NCBI GenBank assembly: GCA_030323305.1
Contig: CP106741.1
Coordinates: 4,091,501-4,155,500, forward strand
DNA from: Paenibacillus sp. CC-CFT747
GTDB lineage: Bacteria > Bacillota > Bacilli > Paenibacillales > NBRC-103111
Direction of reading: 5' to 3'
Length of the DNA: 64,000 nucleotides
Part shown: piece after piece, positions 1 to 9,063 of the stretch
Numbering within the stretch: position 1 is the first letter of the stretch
Layout of the letters: every line of letters starts with the position of its first letter
The notes under the pieces: model-generated
What the model was told of the DNA's origin: nothing
Database searches by the model: none
The model's input: only the letters and a program-made list of their open reading frames with translations
Position numbers and translations under genes: made by a program

Positions 1-669
1 TTGATCCGGTGGAGCCATCCCCGGATGGGGCTTATCTCCCCAGGGGAATTCATTCCTCTCGCCGAGGAAACCGGACTTATCGTTCCAATCGGAGAGTGGG
101 TCATCAAAGAAGCTTGCCTACAGGCGCGAAAGTGGAGGGAAGCGGGGCTTCCGCCGATCGGGATTGCCGTGAATATCTCTCCCCGCCAGTTTAACAAGCC
201 GGACCTGGTGGAAACGATCCTCGGCATCATCGAACAAACGAATGCGGACCCCCGATACCTGGAGCTTGAAATTACCGAGAGTGTCGCCATGTTCGATACG
301 GAGCAGGTCATGGAAAAGCTGGATAAGCTAAAGGGCCGCGGGATTCCGATTGCGATGGATGATTTCGGAACCGGCTATTCTTCCTTAAGCTACCTGAAGA
401 AGCTCCCGATCGACAAACTGAAGATTGACCGTTCCTTCCTCGTTGAGGTGACGCCTGAGAAGGCCAACGACAATGCCTCCATCGTAGCAGCCATTATTTC
501 CCTCGCGCGGAATTTAAACCTTCGGGTCATTGCCGAAGGCGTCGAGAACGCCGAGCAGCTGGAGTTCTTGAAGGCTCACCGCTGTGACGAGGGCCAAGGC
601 TACTACTTCCAGCGTCCGGTTCCAAGCGAGGAGCTGGAGAAGCTGCTTCAGAAGAGAGCGGCCGGATAA
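1..669 (+). CDS. EAL-domain c-di-GMP phosphodiesterase, 3' part only
   Basis: This is the C-terminal EAL domain of a c-di-GMP signalling protein, which hydrolyses c-di-GMP to pGpG in the cytoplasm. The window opens on what is probably the Leu codon of the EAL signature itself (L-I-R-W), so any PAS or GGDEF domains lie upstream and TTG 1 is not a real start. Visible motifs in order are VNISPRQF (57-64), ELEITES (88-94), DDFGTGYSS (120-128), KIDRSF (141-146), AEGVE (178-182) and GQGYYF (198-203). The metal ligands, catalytic Lys and general-base Glu are all present, so the domain should be active. Two tandem terminators follow the stop. Confidence 0.93.
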   Translation: MIRWSHPRMGLISPGEFIPLAEETGLIVPIGEWVIKEACLQARKWREAGLPPIGIAVNISPRQFNKPDLVETILGIIEQTNADPRYLELEITESVAMFDTEQVMEKLDKLKGRGIPIAMDDFGTGYSSLSYLKKLPIDKLKIDRSFLVEVTPEKANDNASIVAAIISLARNLNLRVIAEGVENAEQLEFLKAHRCDEGQGYYFQRPVPSEELEKLLQKRAAG

Positions 670-793
670 CCGGTAAGGAAGCAGATGAGCTGGAAACTCC
701 TCCCCTTGACAGGGAAAAAAGATGGGATAAGGTGTAGAAGAAGTGCCTAATTTGTTGATTGCCTACCAAACAAATAAATAACCGTCATACCTG

Positions 794-830
794 GAGGAGC
801 CTGCCAACAAGGGCTCCTCTTGTTTATTTT
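794..830 (+). terminator. Rho-independent terminator 1 after EAL gene
   Basis: An 8-bp stem, GAGGAGCC (794-801) with GGCTCCTC (812-819), has a 10-nt loop and is followed by a T-rich tract. It is the first of two hairpins that share the GGAGCC/GGCTCC core. Confidence 0.7.
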
Positions 831-860
831 TGGCCTGTCCTGCCTGGGCAGGCTGAGCGC

Positions 861-894
861 AAAGGAGCCCTGAACAAACAGGGCTCCTTTTTTT
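861..894 (+). terminator. Rho-independent terminator 2 after EAL gene
   Basis: A 12-bp stem (861-872 with 879-890) has a six-base loop and runs into a T tract. It is a textbook intrinsic terminator and stronger than the one just upstream. Confidence 0.9.
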
Positions 895-922
895 ATTGGC
901 GGGTTCGAGAGGAGGGAAACGA

Positions 923-1123
923 GTGGGAGAATGGGGAAAGGCAGCCGTCCTTTGGATCGTTTTGCTGGTCTGGGTAGGCCTGCTGCTGGAAGGGATTGTC
1001 TATGCGGAAAGCCGGGAGGACCTTTCGGTCAAACACGCCTTGCTGGCGGGGATCGGGCTTGCTGCGGCAGGAAGCTCGATTGCCTTCGGCTGGCTGCTTT
1101 CCAGAAATCGAAAGAAACGGTAA
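923..1123 (+). CDS. Small two-helix membrane protein, unknown function
   Basis: A 66-residue protein of unknown function. GTG 923 is chosen because GAGGAGG sits seven bases upstream; the open frame extends to TTG 896, but that start lies inside the preceding terminator. Residues about 6-26 and 44-61 are hydrophobic and form two predicted transmembrane helices joined by a short charged loop. The C-terminus is basic (RNRKKR), suggesting it faces the cytoplasm. It lies 46 bp before a membrane transporter and may be co-transcribed with it. No family is recognised. Confidence 0.6.
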   Translation: MGEWGKAAVLWIVLLVWVGLLLEGIVYAESREDLSVKHALLAGIGLAAAGSSIAFGWLLSRNRKKR

Positions 1124-1169
1124 GAGAAAAAGAGAAGCTTTATAAAGAGAAAGGGATGGGAGAGAAACC

Positions 1170-2449
1170 ATGGAACAACAAGCCGTTTGGGCGGTTGCTT
1201 TATTCTTGATTGTATATGCTTTAATCGTATCGGAGAAAATTCACCGGACCGTGGTAGCCATGATCGGCGGCCTGCTAATGATTGGGATTGGGATCGTGGA
1301 CCAGGAAACGGCTATTCATCATATAGATTTCAATACCCTCGGTCTTCTGGTCGGGATGATGATTATTGTCAGCATTACGGCGGATACGGGCGTTTTTAAA
1401 TACGTGGCGGTTTGGGCGGCCAAGCAGGCGAAAGGCGAACCGATGCACATTCTGTTGGCTCTTGTGCTCATCACCGCCTTCGGCTCGGCCTTTCTGGATA
1501 ACGTGACCACTATTCTTCTGATGGTTCCCGTCACGATGAGCATTACCCGGCAGCTCGGGGTAAGCCCGATCCCTTATCTGATAACGCAGATTCTGGCCTC
1601 CAACATTGGAGGGACGGCAACGCTGATCGGGGATCCCCCAACATCATGATCGGAAGTGCGGTCAAAGAGCTTACCTTCGTCGCTTTCCTCAACAACCTGA
1701 CTCCGATAGCCCTGATGATTCTGGCGGCGCATCTGCCTATTTTCATGTGGGTCTTCCGCAAGAAGCTCGTCACCACCCCCGAGAAGAAACAGGCCATTCT
1801 TCGGATGGAGGAAAAGGAAGAGCTGAAGAACCGGCCGCTGCTCATCAAATGCTTAACGATACTGGGGCTTACCATTATCGGGTTCTTCCTTCACCAGCTG
1901 CTTCATCTGGAAAGCGCTACGGTTGCTTTGGCCGGAGCGGCGGTTCTCCTGCTTCTAACAGGCGAGGAGGCCATGGAGCGGGCCTTCGCGAAGGTGGAGT
2001 GGCTTACGATCTTCTTCTTTGTCGGCCTATTCGTCCTGGTGGGCGGGTTAATGGAGACCGGGGTTATTTCGAGCCTGGCGCAAAAGGCCATCGCCTTGAC
2101 AGGCGGGGACCCGACGGCTACCTCCATGCTTATCTTGTGGATCAGCGCTTTTGCTTCCGCGTTTCTCGATAATATCCCCTTTGTGGCGACCATGATCCCG
2201 ATGATTCAAGAGATGGGGAATATGGGGGTGGAGAACCTGGAACCGCTCTGGTGGAGTCTGGCCCTAGGGGCTTGCCTAGGCGGAAACGGAACGCTGATCG
2301 GAGCAAGCGCCAACCTGATCGCAGCCGGACTCGCGGCGAAGGAGGATCACCCGATCCGCTTCCTGACGTTCATGAAATACGGCTTTCCGCTCATGCTGCT
2401 TTCGACCGCGATGGCAAGCGCCTATATTTACCTCCGGTACTTGATCTAA
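1170..2449 (+). CDS. ArsB/NhaD-family ion transporter (one frameshift)
   Basis: An ion-transporter-superfamily permease of the ArsB/NhaD/P-protein type, about 426 residues with 10-11 hydrophobic helices. It has the two characteristic inverted-repeat signatures: FGSAFLDNVTTILLM with a following NIGGTATLIGDPPN, and FASAFLDNIPFVATM with LGGNGTLIGASAN. Such proteins move anions or exchange Na+ for H+; the substrate cannot be read from sequence. ATG 1170 follows GGGATGGGAGAG. The frame breaks near 1634, where GATCCCCC should be GATCCCCCC to read GDPPNIMIG; one lost C restores the whole family length. A bidirectional terminator follows. Confidence 0.85.
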
Positions 2450-2564
2450 AGCCGGTGCCCTGACCGGTACCCTTCTTGGCAGGAGAGTCTGCATAATTGC
2501 CTAATGGTACGGGGATGCAAGCAGGTAGACGCATCCTCCCGGTATCGCCAACCTTGCCTGGCCA

Positions 2565-2597
2565 AAAGAGGCGTCCCTAGACGGGACGCCTCTTTGT
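2565..2597. terminator. Bidirectional terminator between transporter and catalase
   Basis: A 13-bp perfect stem (2565-2577 with 2583-2595) has a 5-nt loop, with A residues on one side and T residues on the other. It sits between convergent genes and can serve both. Confidence 0.9.
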
Positions 2598-2613
2598 TTG
2601 TGATTTAGACGAT

Positions 2614-4070
2614 TTACTCCTCCGGCGGGACTGGAAGGCCCAGGCCTTCGGCAACCCGCCGTCCGTATTCCGGATCGGCCTTGTAGAAATGGCCGATCTG
2701 CCGGGACAGAATGTCTTCACGCGGAACCGGCTTCATGGCCGACACGATGGTGGAGACGAGCCGGCTGCGTTCTTCCTCACTCATCAGGCGGTACAAATCT
2801 CCCGCCTGCGTGTAATGATCATCCCGGTCGTAAGCGGTGCTGTCGGCTGTGCCTGAGACCGGGTGAGGGGACGGCCGGTCGGCAGGTGATTCTTTCGGTC
2901 CGCCCAGGCTGTTGGGCTCGTAGTAGACCGACCCTCCTCCGTTGGAGTCGAAGCGCATCTGGCCGTCCCGCTGGTAGTGGTTCACTTCGCTTAAGGGGCG
3001 GTTAATCGGCAGCGCCTGGTGATTCGCCCCAACCCGGTAGCGGTGGGCATCGGCGTAGGCGAACAGCCGGCCCTGGAGCATTTTATCCGGGGATACTTCA
3101 ATGCCCGGAATCAGGGTGCCCGGCGAGAAGGTAGCCTGTTCCACTTCCGCGAAATAATTGGCAGGGTTGCGGTCCAGCACCATCCGGCCCACCTCGATCA
3201 GCGGATAATCCTTTTGGGACCAAACCTTCGTCACATCGAACGGATCGAACCGGTACGTGTCGGCGTCTTCCAGGGGCATGATCTGCACATAGAGCGTCCA
3301 GGCCGGGAAGTCCCCTTCCTCGATGGCGTTAAACAGATCCTCTGTGTGGTAATCCGGGTTCTCGCCAGCCAATTGGGCCGCGACTTCGGAGCTGAGGTTC
3401 TTGACGCCCTGTTCGGTTTTGAAGTGGTATTTCACCCACACCCCTTGCCTTCCGCGTTAACCCACTTGAAGGTGTGGCTGCCGAAGCCGTGCATATGCCG
3501 GAAGGTAGCCGGGATGCCGCGGTCGGACATCAGGATGGTCACCTGGTGCAGCGATTCCGGCGACAAGGACCAGAAATCCCAAACCGCGGTCGGGTTCTTC
3601 AAATGGGTTTGGGGATGGCGCTTCTGCGTATGAATGAAATCCGGGAACTTGATCGCATCGCGGATGAAGAAGACCGGCGTGTTGTTGCCGACGAGGTCGT
3701 AATTCCCCTCTTCGGTATAGAACTTCACCGCAAACCCGCGGGGATCACGGACCGTATCGGCCGAGCCGTTCTCACCCGCTACGGTGGAGAAGCGGACGAA
3801 AAGCGGGGTGCGCTTACCGACTCCGGAAAGGAAAGCGGCTTTCGTATAAGGGGTAACGTCCCGGGTAACCTCGAAATAGCCGTGAGCCCCGGCTCCCTTG
3901 GCGTGTACGACCCGTTCCGGAACCCGTTCCCGGTTGAAATGAGCCAGTTTATCGAGCAGATGAACATCCTGGATCAGAGTAGGGCCCCGGGAACCCGAGG
4001 TTATCGAATTCTGGTTGTCGCCGACGGGCGCTCCCCAGCTTGTTGTCAGTTTGGAAGGAGGGTTAGTCAT
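2614..4070 (-). CDS. katA: Haem catalase (one frameshift)
   Basis: A monofunctional haem catalase of about 485 residues, the usual small-subunit length, converting H2O2 to water and O2 in the cytoplasm. Visible are the catalytic His in [11 protein letters not shown], the Asn in VGNNTPVFF, and the proximal haem Tyr in [13 protein letters not shown] followed by [15 protein letters not shown] 4070 is preferred because GAGGTG lies six bases upstream; ATG 4076 is an in-frame alternative. One lost G near 3440 (AAGGGTGTGG-type context, coding strand) splits the gene and is restored by reading [14 protein letters not shown]. It stands alone between convergent and co-oriented neighbours; no clear PerR box was seen. 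Confidence 0.92.
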
Positions 4071-4194
4071 TTTCATCACCTCATGTAAGAGTTATAGGAA
4101 CAGCATATCAGCCGTCCGGCCCCTTATCATGAAGTTTGGATGAAAGTTCAGCTTCCTGCCAAAAGGAGGGCATCCGCTCCGTACGGTTCCCGGT

Positions 4195-5037
4195 TCAGCG
4201 AACGGGCTGTCCCGCGAGCTCCCGTATATAACGGACCGTCTCGTCCAACGTATCGTTACTGACCGCCTCAAGCGAAACGTCGACGAAAGGTTTGACCTGC
4301 TGCAGCTTCTCCAGGAAGGAAGCGGTGCGGAAGCCCCCTTGTCCCGAGCGGACCTCCCGGAGCTTGCCCTCGTTCAGGGTGACGTCTTTCAGATGGGAGA
4401 GAACGATTCTCGGGCCGAATAAGCGGAAGGCCTCCTCGAGAAATGTCTCCTGATCCTCATATTGGCGGGGAGTGAGCAGGTTGCACGGATCAAAGACGAC
4501 GCCCAGGGTGCTCGACGGAACCTCCTCCATAATCCTCACCATGTTCCGGGCACTGGACAAGGTGTGGCTGCTGACCGGCTCCAGGCCGATCGTAACGCCC
4601 CACCGCTCGGCTTCCTCCGCCAGTTCCTCCACCGTTTGGCGCAGGACGTTCCAGCCGATTTCCACGTATCTTTCCGGATCATGCTGCCGGTACGTCTCCA
4701 GGCTTCCGGTTTCCGTAGCCACGATCGAGGTGCCGAAATCCCGGGCATACCGAAGATGCTCCTTGAAGCGGGCGATCTCCTGCCGGCGGATGTCCGGATC
4801 CGGATGGACGGGATTGATATAGCAGCCGAGGACCCCAATACGCAAACCGCAGCGGTCAAATTGCTCCGCTATGTAACTGGCCAGGCCCGGGCTAAGCTTT
4901 CCGGTTCCGGTGTCGATATCTCCGATAGCTTTCGTCAGGGCAAGCTGCACAAAATCAATGCCCCGGTTCTGAAGCTTGGCCGTCAATTCTTTCAGGGGAA
5001 GATTTCCGGCTGTGTGAGCCAAGGTACCGAATCCCAT
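4195..5037 (-). CDS. Sugar phosphate isomerase/epimerase-like TIM-barrel protein
   Basis: An intact 280-residue protein of the xylose-isomerase-like TIM-barrel family (AP_endonuc_2 fold), which includes sugar isomerases, epimerases and inosose enzymes. Metal-binding positions typical of the fold appear as GLEP (about residue 157), FDPCN (about 189), HLKD (about 217) and a C-terminal SLEA. The start has GAAGGAG seven to ten bases upstream. The substrate cannot be assigned. It may be transcribed toward the catalase, but about 125 bp separate them. A stand-alone catabolic or inositol-type enzyme is as likely as anything. Confidence 0.8.
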   Translation of the reverse strand: MGFGTLAHTAGNLPLKELTAKLQNRGIDFVQLALTKAIGDIDTGTGKLSPGLASYIAEQFDRCGLRIGVLGCYINPVHPDPDIRRQEIARFKEHLRYARDFGTSIVATETGSLETYRQHDPERYVEIGWNVLRQTVEELAEEAERWGVTIGLEPVSSHTLSSARNMVRIMEEVPSSTLGVVFDPCNLLTPRQYEDQETFLEEAFRLFGPRIVLSHLKDVTLNEGKLREVRSGQGGFRTASFLEKLQQVKPFVDVSLEAVSNDTLDETVRYIRELAGQPVR

Positions 5038-5289
5038 TTCTGAAACACTCCTTCGGATAATGGTAAAGTAAAGGACTTACCGTTATCGTACCATGCGCGG
5101 ACGGGCCAGCCAACAAAAGGAAGGGCACCAGCCGGCCGGCTTGCCATTGGGAATGCTTGCCTGTCTTTCATATGTGCTCGTTTTGAGGGAGACAAGCTCT
5201 TCCCAGGGGCGTTCGGGCTGACGGGCTCCAAAGCAGCCGCTTTAGGTTCCCCTCCTTACTCTTCTTATTAAGAATTGATAAAGAACGCA

Positions 5290-5318
5290 TTGACAAAAAA
5301 GGTAGCCTAAACTACTCT
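5290..5318 (+). promoter_or_regulatory. Sigma-A promoter of deoR-like gene
   Basis: A perfect -35 TTGACA (5290-5295), a 17-bp spacer and -10 TACTCT (5313-5318). The A-rich stretch between the promoter and the gene (5329-5359), with repeated AAACAAA-like units, is a plausible autoregulatory DeoR operator, but that is inference. Confidence 0.75.
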
Positions 5319-5373
5319 TAATCTAACGAAAACAAACAAAATCGAGTAAAAATAAACAATTGGAGAGTTGACT

Positions 5374-6135
5374 ATGCTGGCTGCCGAAAGAAAAATGCGG
5401 ATAGTGGAATACGTTAAGCAGAAGCGTGTCGCTACCGTTGCCGCATTGGCCAAGGAGTTTCAAGTCCATGAAGCGACCATCCGCCGGGATTTGGCGGAGA
5501 TCGAGTTCGAAGGGCTGCTTCGGCGGACCCACGGCGGAGTGGTTATTGACCGCGGGGCCAATATGGAAGCTTCTTTTCCGGAGAGGGCCCAGGAGCAGGT
5601 CGAGCAGAAGGAGAGAATAGGCAAAGCCGCCGCCGATCTGGTGGAGGACGGGGATCATATCATTCTCGATTCCGGTACCACGACCATGCATATTGCGAGG
5701 CAGCTCCAGAACCGTACGAATATAACGGTCGTTACGAATGACATCAACGTGGCGGCGGAGCTGAGGGATACCCCGGGAGTCAATGTGATCGTTACCGGAG
5801 GGCTGCTGTATCACTCCTCCTATATGCTGAACGGAATGTTCACCGATCAGGTCCTGGGCACTCTTCATGTGCAGAAGGCGTTTATCGGAACACCGGCCAT
5901 CCACGCCAAATACGGACTGACTCACCCCGAAGCCCAGCTCGTCCCGACCAAGCAGGGGATGATCCGGGCCGCCCAGGAAATTATTGTGGTTGCCGATGAC
6001 ACCAAGATAGGAAAGGTTTCCCTTCATACGGTTGCTCCTGCCAGTTCCATCCACCGGTTCCTGACCGGGAAGGAAGCCTCCGAAATCCAGATCAAGGAAT
6101 TCCGGGAATCGGGCATCGACATCATTCAGGTATAA
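5374..6135 (+). CDS. DeoR-family transcriptional regulator
   Basis: An intact DeoR-type repressor of 253 residues. The N-terminal winged helix-turn-helix spans about residues 4-55 (VAALAKEF, HEATIRRDLAEIE, LLRRTHGGVV). The C-terminal sugar-phosphate sensor domain shows ILDSGTTTMHIA, VVTNDINVAAEL and the VVADDTKIGKVS signature. ATG 5374 is chosen because GGAGAG is six bases upstream; the TTG at 5368 would overlap it. It is followed after 35 bp by egsA in the same direction, so the natural inference is that it controls that gene or the glycerol-phosphate genes beyond, with a phosphorylated sugar or polyol as inducer. Confidence 0.9.
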   Translation: MLAAERKMRIVEYVKQKRVATVAALAKEFQVHEATIRRDLAEIEFEGLLRRTHGGVVIDRGANMEASFPERAQEQVEQKERIGKAAADLVEDGDHIILDSGTTTMHIARQLQNRTNITVVTNDINVAAELRDTPGVNVIVTGGLLYHSSYMLNGMFTDQVLGTLHVQKAFIGTPAIHAKYGLTHPEAQLVPTKQGMIRAAQEIIVVADDTKIGKVSLHTVAPASSIHRFLTGKEASEIQIKEFRESGIDIIQV

Positions 6136-6170
6136 GCCAAAATTCTAAAGATGGGACTGGAGGGAGTATA

Positions 6171-7400
6171 GTGTTGGATATTATGGAAGCCGTCCGGCAA
6201 GCGGCGGCAGCCCGGGGAAGGAGCCTGGAAGGGATTCCCTTCCCGGAGGTCATCCGGCTCGAACCCGGGGCGGTTAAAGAAACCGCCGGCTACCTGGCAG
6301 AAACCGGCCGCCGTTCCATTGTGGTAGTCTCGGATGCGGTGATTGGCAAGGCCGTTCGATATGAGCTGATGAAGGACCTTATCGCCAATGGAAGCAGAGC
6401 CTCCCTGATCGAGGTCCTCCCGAATGCCGTCGGGGACGTTGTGGCCGATGAGGCTTCTATCGTTCAAGTGCTGCTCGAGATCCAGAAGCTGCGGGCGGAT
6501 GCGGTAGTGGCCCTTGGAGCCGGAACGATTCACGACATTGTCCGGTACGCCGCCTTCTCGTCCGGCCTCCCGTTCGTGTCCGTTCCGACCGCTCCGTCCG
6601 TGGACGGGTTTACCTCCAGAGGAGCGCCCATTCTCATTCGCGGGCACAAGCTTACAGTGCCCGCCATCGGCCCTTCCGCGATCTTTGCCGATACGCATAT
6701 TCTAAAGGAAGCACCGGCCGCGATGGTAGCGGCGGGCTTTGGGGATATGCTGGGCAAATACACTTCTCTTTTCGACTGGACGTTCGAGCATATGGTCACC
6801 GGCGCTCCGTATGATGAGCTGTCGGCGGACTTGACGATGCAGGCGCTAGCCTCCTGCATCGATCAGGTAGAAGCCATCGGCAGCCGGACCCAGGAAGGCG
6901 TATCCGTGCTCATGCAGGCCCTCATCCAATCGGGCCTTGCCATGCTGATCTTCGGCCAGTCGCACCCGGCATCCGGCGCGGAGCACCATTTGTCCCATTA
7001 TTGGGAAATGGAGTTTCTCCGCACGGGGAGGAGACAGCTGCTTCATGGCGCCAAGGTGGGCGCCGCCTGCGCGGTTATTGCCCGGCTCTACCGGGAGCTT
7101 GCCGACAGCGGCCTTCCCTACGGTTCCGAGGGGGCGCTGCCGGAGGAGCTCCGGCACGCGGCCCGGCAGGCGGAAGGACGCTGGCCGGAAATCCGCCAGC
7201 TGATCGGGGCCCTGCCGGAACCGGAGCGGATCCAGGCTTGGCTTACTGCCGCACAGGGGCCCGCCACGACGGAGGAGCTCGGCATCGGGCCGGAGTTCGT
7301 CGCGAGAGCCCTGCGGGAAGCCGATGAGGTGCGTCCCAGCCGGTTGACCCTGCTGCGCCTCTACAACTCGCTCCTCCGGCATCAGCCGCTGTCTTCGTAA
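6171..7400 (+). CDS. egsA: sn-glycerol-1-phosphate dehydrogenase (AraM/EgsA)
   Basis: An intact enzyme of about 409 residues, related to B. subtilis AraM/EgsA, that reduces dihydroxyacetone phosphate to sn-glycerol-1-phosphate with NAD(P)H. The cofactor loop is VALGAGTIHDIVR with SVPTAPSVDGFTS. Metal ligands are the Asp in GFGDMLGKYTSLFDW and the His residues in GQSHPASGAEHHLSHYWE. The start is GTG 6171, with GGAGGGA upstream; ATG 6183 is an alternative. The neighbours are a DeoR regulator before and an AraL-type HAD phosphatase after. B. subtilis has the same araL-araM pairing inside its arabinose operon, but here no arabinose gene is present. Confidence 0.88.
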   Translation: MLDIMEAVRQAAAARGRSLEGIPFPEVIRLEPGAVKETAGYLAETGRRSIVVVSDAVIGKAVRYELMKDLIANGSRASLIEVLPNAVGDVVADEASIVQVLLEIQKLRADAVVALGAGTIHDIVRYAAFSSGLPFVSVPTAPSVDGFTSRGAPILIRGHKLTVPAIGPSAIFADTHILKEAPAAMVAAGFGDMLGKYTSLFDWTFEHMVTGAPYDELSADLTMQALASCIDQVEAIGSRTQEGVSVLMQALIQSGLAMLIFGQSHPASGAEHHLSHYWEMEFLRTGRRQLLHGAKVGAACAVIARLYRELADSGLPYGSEGALPEELRHAARQAEGRWPEIRQLIGALPEPERIQAWLTAAQGPATTEELGIGPEFVARALREADEVRPSRLTLLRLYNSLLRHQPLSS

Positions 7401-7496
7401 CCGCATAAGAACAGTAAGACGAATCCGATACGGGTTGTACCGGGCGAATAGCCGGATGGGAATACGACGCCACGCGGGTATTTCGGTTTGAATTCC

Positions 7497-7525
7497 TTGA
7501 CACCTAAGGGACGCCGTACTATACT
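7497..7525 (+). promoter_or_regulatory. Strong sigma-A promoter upstream of HAD-IIA gene
   Basis: TTGACA (7497-7502), a 17-bp spacer and TATACT (7520-7525): eleven of twelve consensus positions. It would give a leader of about 145 nt before the HAD gene at 7678. Confidence 0.85.
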
Positions 7526-7553
7526 GCATACGATAAAGAAAAAGAATCGGTTT

Positions 7554-7650
7554 GGCGGAGCCTAAGAGAGAGCCCTTACCCGTATTCGTCTTTCCCCTTA
7601 AAGGGAGGAGTGCGTATACTGAGGTGAAGGGCTCTTTAGGTTTTTCCGCC
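7554..7650 (+). promoter_or_regulatory. Attenuator-like hairpin in the 5' leader
   Basis: Within the leader, CCTAAGAGAGAGCCCTT (7561-7577) can pair with AAGGGCTCTTTAGG (7627-7640), with a small bulge, and TTTTT follows directly. Flanking GGCGGA (7554-7559) can pair with TCCGCC (7645-7650), extending the stem across the T tract. A 49-nt loop lies between the arms. The arrangement suggests premature termination or RBS control of the phosphatase gene 27 bp downstream. No known riboswitch class is recognised. Confidence 0.55.
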
Positions 7651-7677
7651 GATTGCCGACGGGAGGAAAACTGGGTC

Positions 7678-8453
7678 ATGAGAGGGTATATTTTTGATTT
7701 GGACGGCACCGTCTATCTGGGAGAACGGCTTATCGAGGGAGCCGCTGAAGCGATCCGCACGCTGCGGGAGCGGGGGATAAGGTGGTATTCTTATCCAACA
7801 AACCGATTGCCACCCGGCAATCCTACGCTCATAAATTAACGAAAATGGGGATTCCGACCGAGCTCGGCGACATTTTGAACTCGTCGCTCATTCTGGCCCG
7901 TTACCTTAAGAAGATCGTCAAGCCCGGCGAAACGGTCTACGTAATCGGAGAGGAGCCGATCTGCAGCGAGCTGAGGGAGCATGGCATTACGCCGCGGCAG
8001 GACGAAGAGGACATTCGCCCTCAATACGTCGTCCTTTCCTGGGACCGCCAATTTACGTACGACAAGCTGAACCGGCTGTACCAGGCGGCCGTCAACGGAG
8101 CGGTCATCATCGCTTCCAATCCCGATTACACCTGTCCGCTCGAGAACGGTCAAATCCCGGATACCGGAACGTTCATCGCGGCGCTCGAATCGGCGACCGG
8201 CCGGCCGATCGATGCGGTTGTCGGCAAGCCGTCCCCGATCTCGGCGGCGGCCGCTGTGGAGCACCTTGGCCTTGCTTACGAGGATTGCTTTATGATCGGC
8301 GACCGGCTGGAGACGGATATCAAGATGGCGCACGACACCGGCATGAAGTCGGTCCTGGTCCTGACGGGAGTCGGAACGAGAGAGGCGGCCGCAGCCTGCC
8401 CCTATCCTCCGGATCACATTATACCAAGCATCAAAGAGGTCGTTCATCTCTAA
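7678..8453 (+). CDS. HAD-IIA (NagD/AraL-type) sugar phosphatase (one frameshift)
   Basis: A HAD-superfamily IIA phosphatase of 258 residues. Motif I is FDLDGTVYLG with the nucleophile Asp near residue 7. Motif II is VVFLSNKP, and the C2-type cap contains WDRQFTYDKL and ASNPDYTCP. Motif III/IV is VVGKPSP with MIGDRLETDI. Substrates are likely small sugar or glycerol phosphates. One lost G near 7778 (GCGGGGGAT) splits the frame, restored by reading RGDKVVFLSNKP. Its place after egsA mirrors the araL-araM pair of B. subtilis, where AraL is a promiscuous sugar phosphatase. It has its own strong promoter and a hairpin leader. Confidence 0.88.
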
Positions 8454-8470
8454 ACGCTGCGTGGTATAAT
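8443..8470 (+). promoter_or_regulatory. Promoter of glpP
   Basis: A perfect -10 TATAAT (8465-8470) lies 30 bp before the glpP start, with a weak -35 TTCATC (8443-8448) at 16-bp spacing. Confidence 0.6.
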
Positions 8471-8499
8471 GAAGCCAGCAACGTATGGAGGTTAGCCGC

Positions 8500-9063
8500 A
8501 TGTACCCAATTGTCGATCTAGTTGAACATCAAGTGATTTGCGCCGTTCAGAAGCCCGAGGACCTGGAAGCAGCCCTGAAGGCGGAGGCGAATATCGTCTT
8601 TCTTCTCACGGGTTCGATCTTTAATGTCAAGGAGCTGGTCCAGAAGGTTCTCGCGGCCGGCAAAGAGGTCTTCCTTCATATGGAATTTATTGAAGGGATT
8701 GCTGCGGACCGAAGCGGAGTGGCTTATGTCGCCCGCCATGTTTGCCCGACAGGAATCATTTCCACGAGAAGCAACCTGATTCGGTTTGCGAAGGACATGG
8801 ACCTTATGGCCATTCAGCGCATCTTCCTGATCGACCGGAATGCCGTAACGAAAGGAATCAAGGCGGTGGAGCAAAGCCTCCCCGATGCCATCGAAGTTAT
8901 GCCGGGCATCATGCCCCGGATTATCCGGGAAATGACCAATCTGACCCCGCTTCCCATCATTGCGGGCGGGCTGGTCGGCACCCGGCAGGAGATCGACGAA
9001 GCGCTCGAGGCTGGAGCTTTGGCCGTGTCCGTCGGATCTCACGACTTGTGGGAAACTAAGTAA
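8500..9063 (+). CDS. glpP: Glycerol uptake operon antiterminator GlpP
   Basis: An intact GlpP of 187 residues. In B. subtilis GlpP binds leader mRNA of glp genes in the presence of glycerol-3-phosphate and prevents early termination. The family features seen here are IVFLLTGSIFNVKELV, FLHMEFIEGIAADRSGVAYV, GIISTRSNLIRFAK, RIFLIDRNAV, EVMPGIMPRII and PIIAGGLVGTRQEI, which build a TIM-barrel phosphate site. ATG 8500 is supported by GGAGG ending eight bases upstream; the in-frame start at 8485 overlaps that RBS. It directly precedes a terminator-bearing leader and glpD, the classical target. Confidence 0.95.
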   Translation: MYPIVDLVEHQVICAVQKPEDLEAALKAEANIVFLLTGSIFNVKELVQKVLAAGKEVFLHMEFIEGIAADRSGVAYVARHVCPTGIISTRSNLIRFAKDMDLMAIQRIFLIDRNAVTKGIKAVEQSLPDAIEVMPGIMPRIIREMTNLTPLPIIAGGLVGTRQEIDEALEAGALAVSVGSHDLWETK

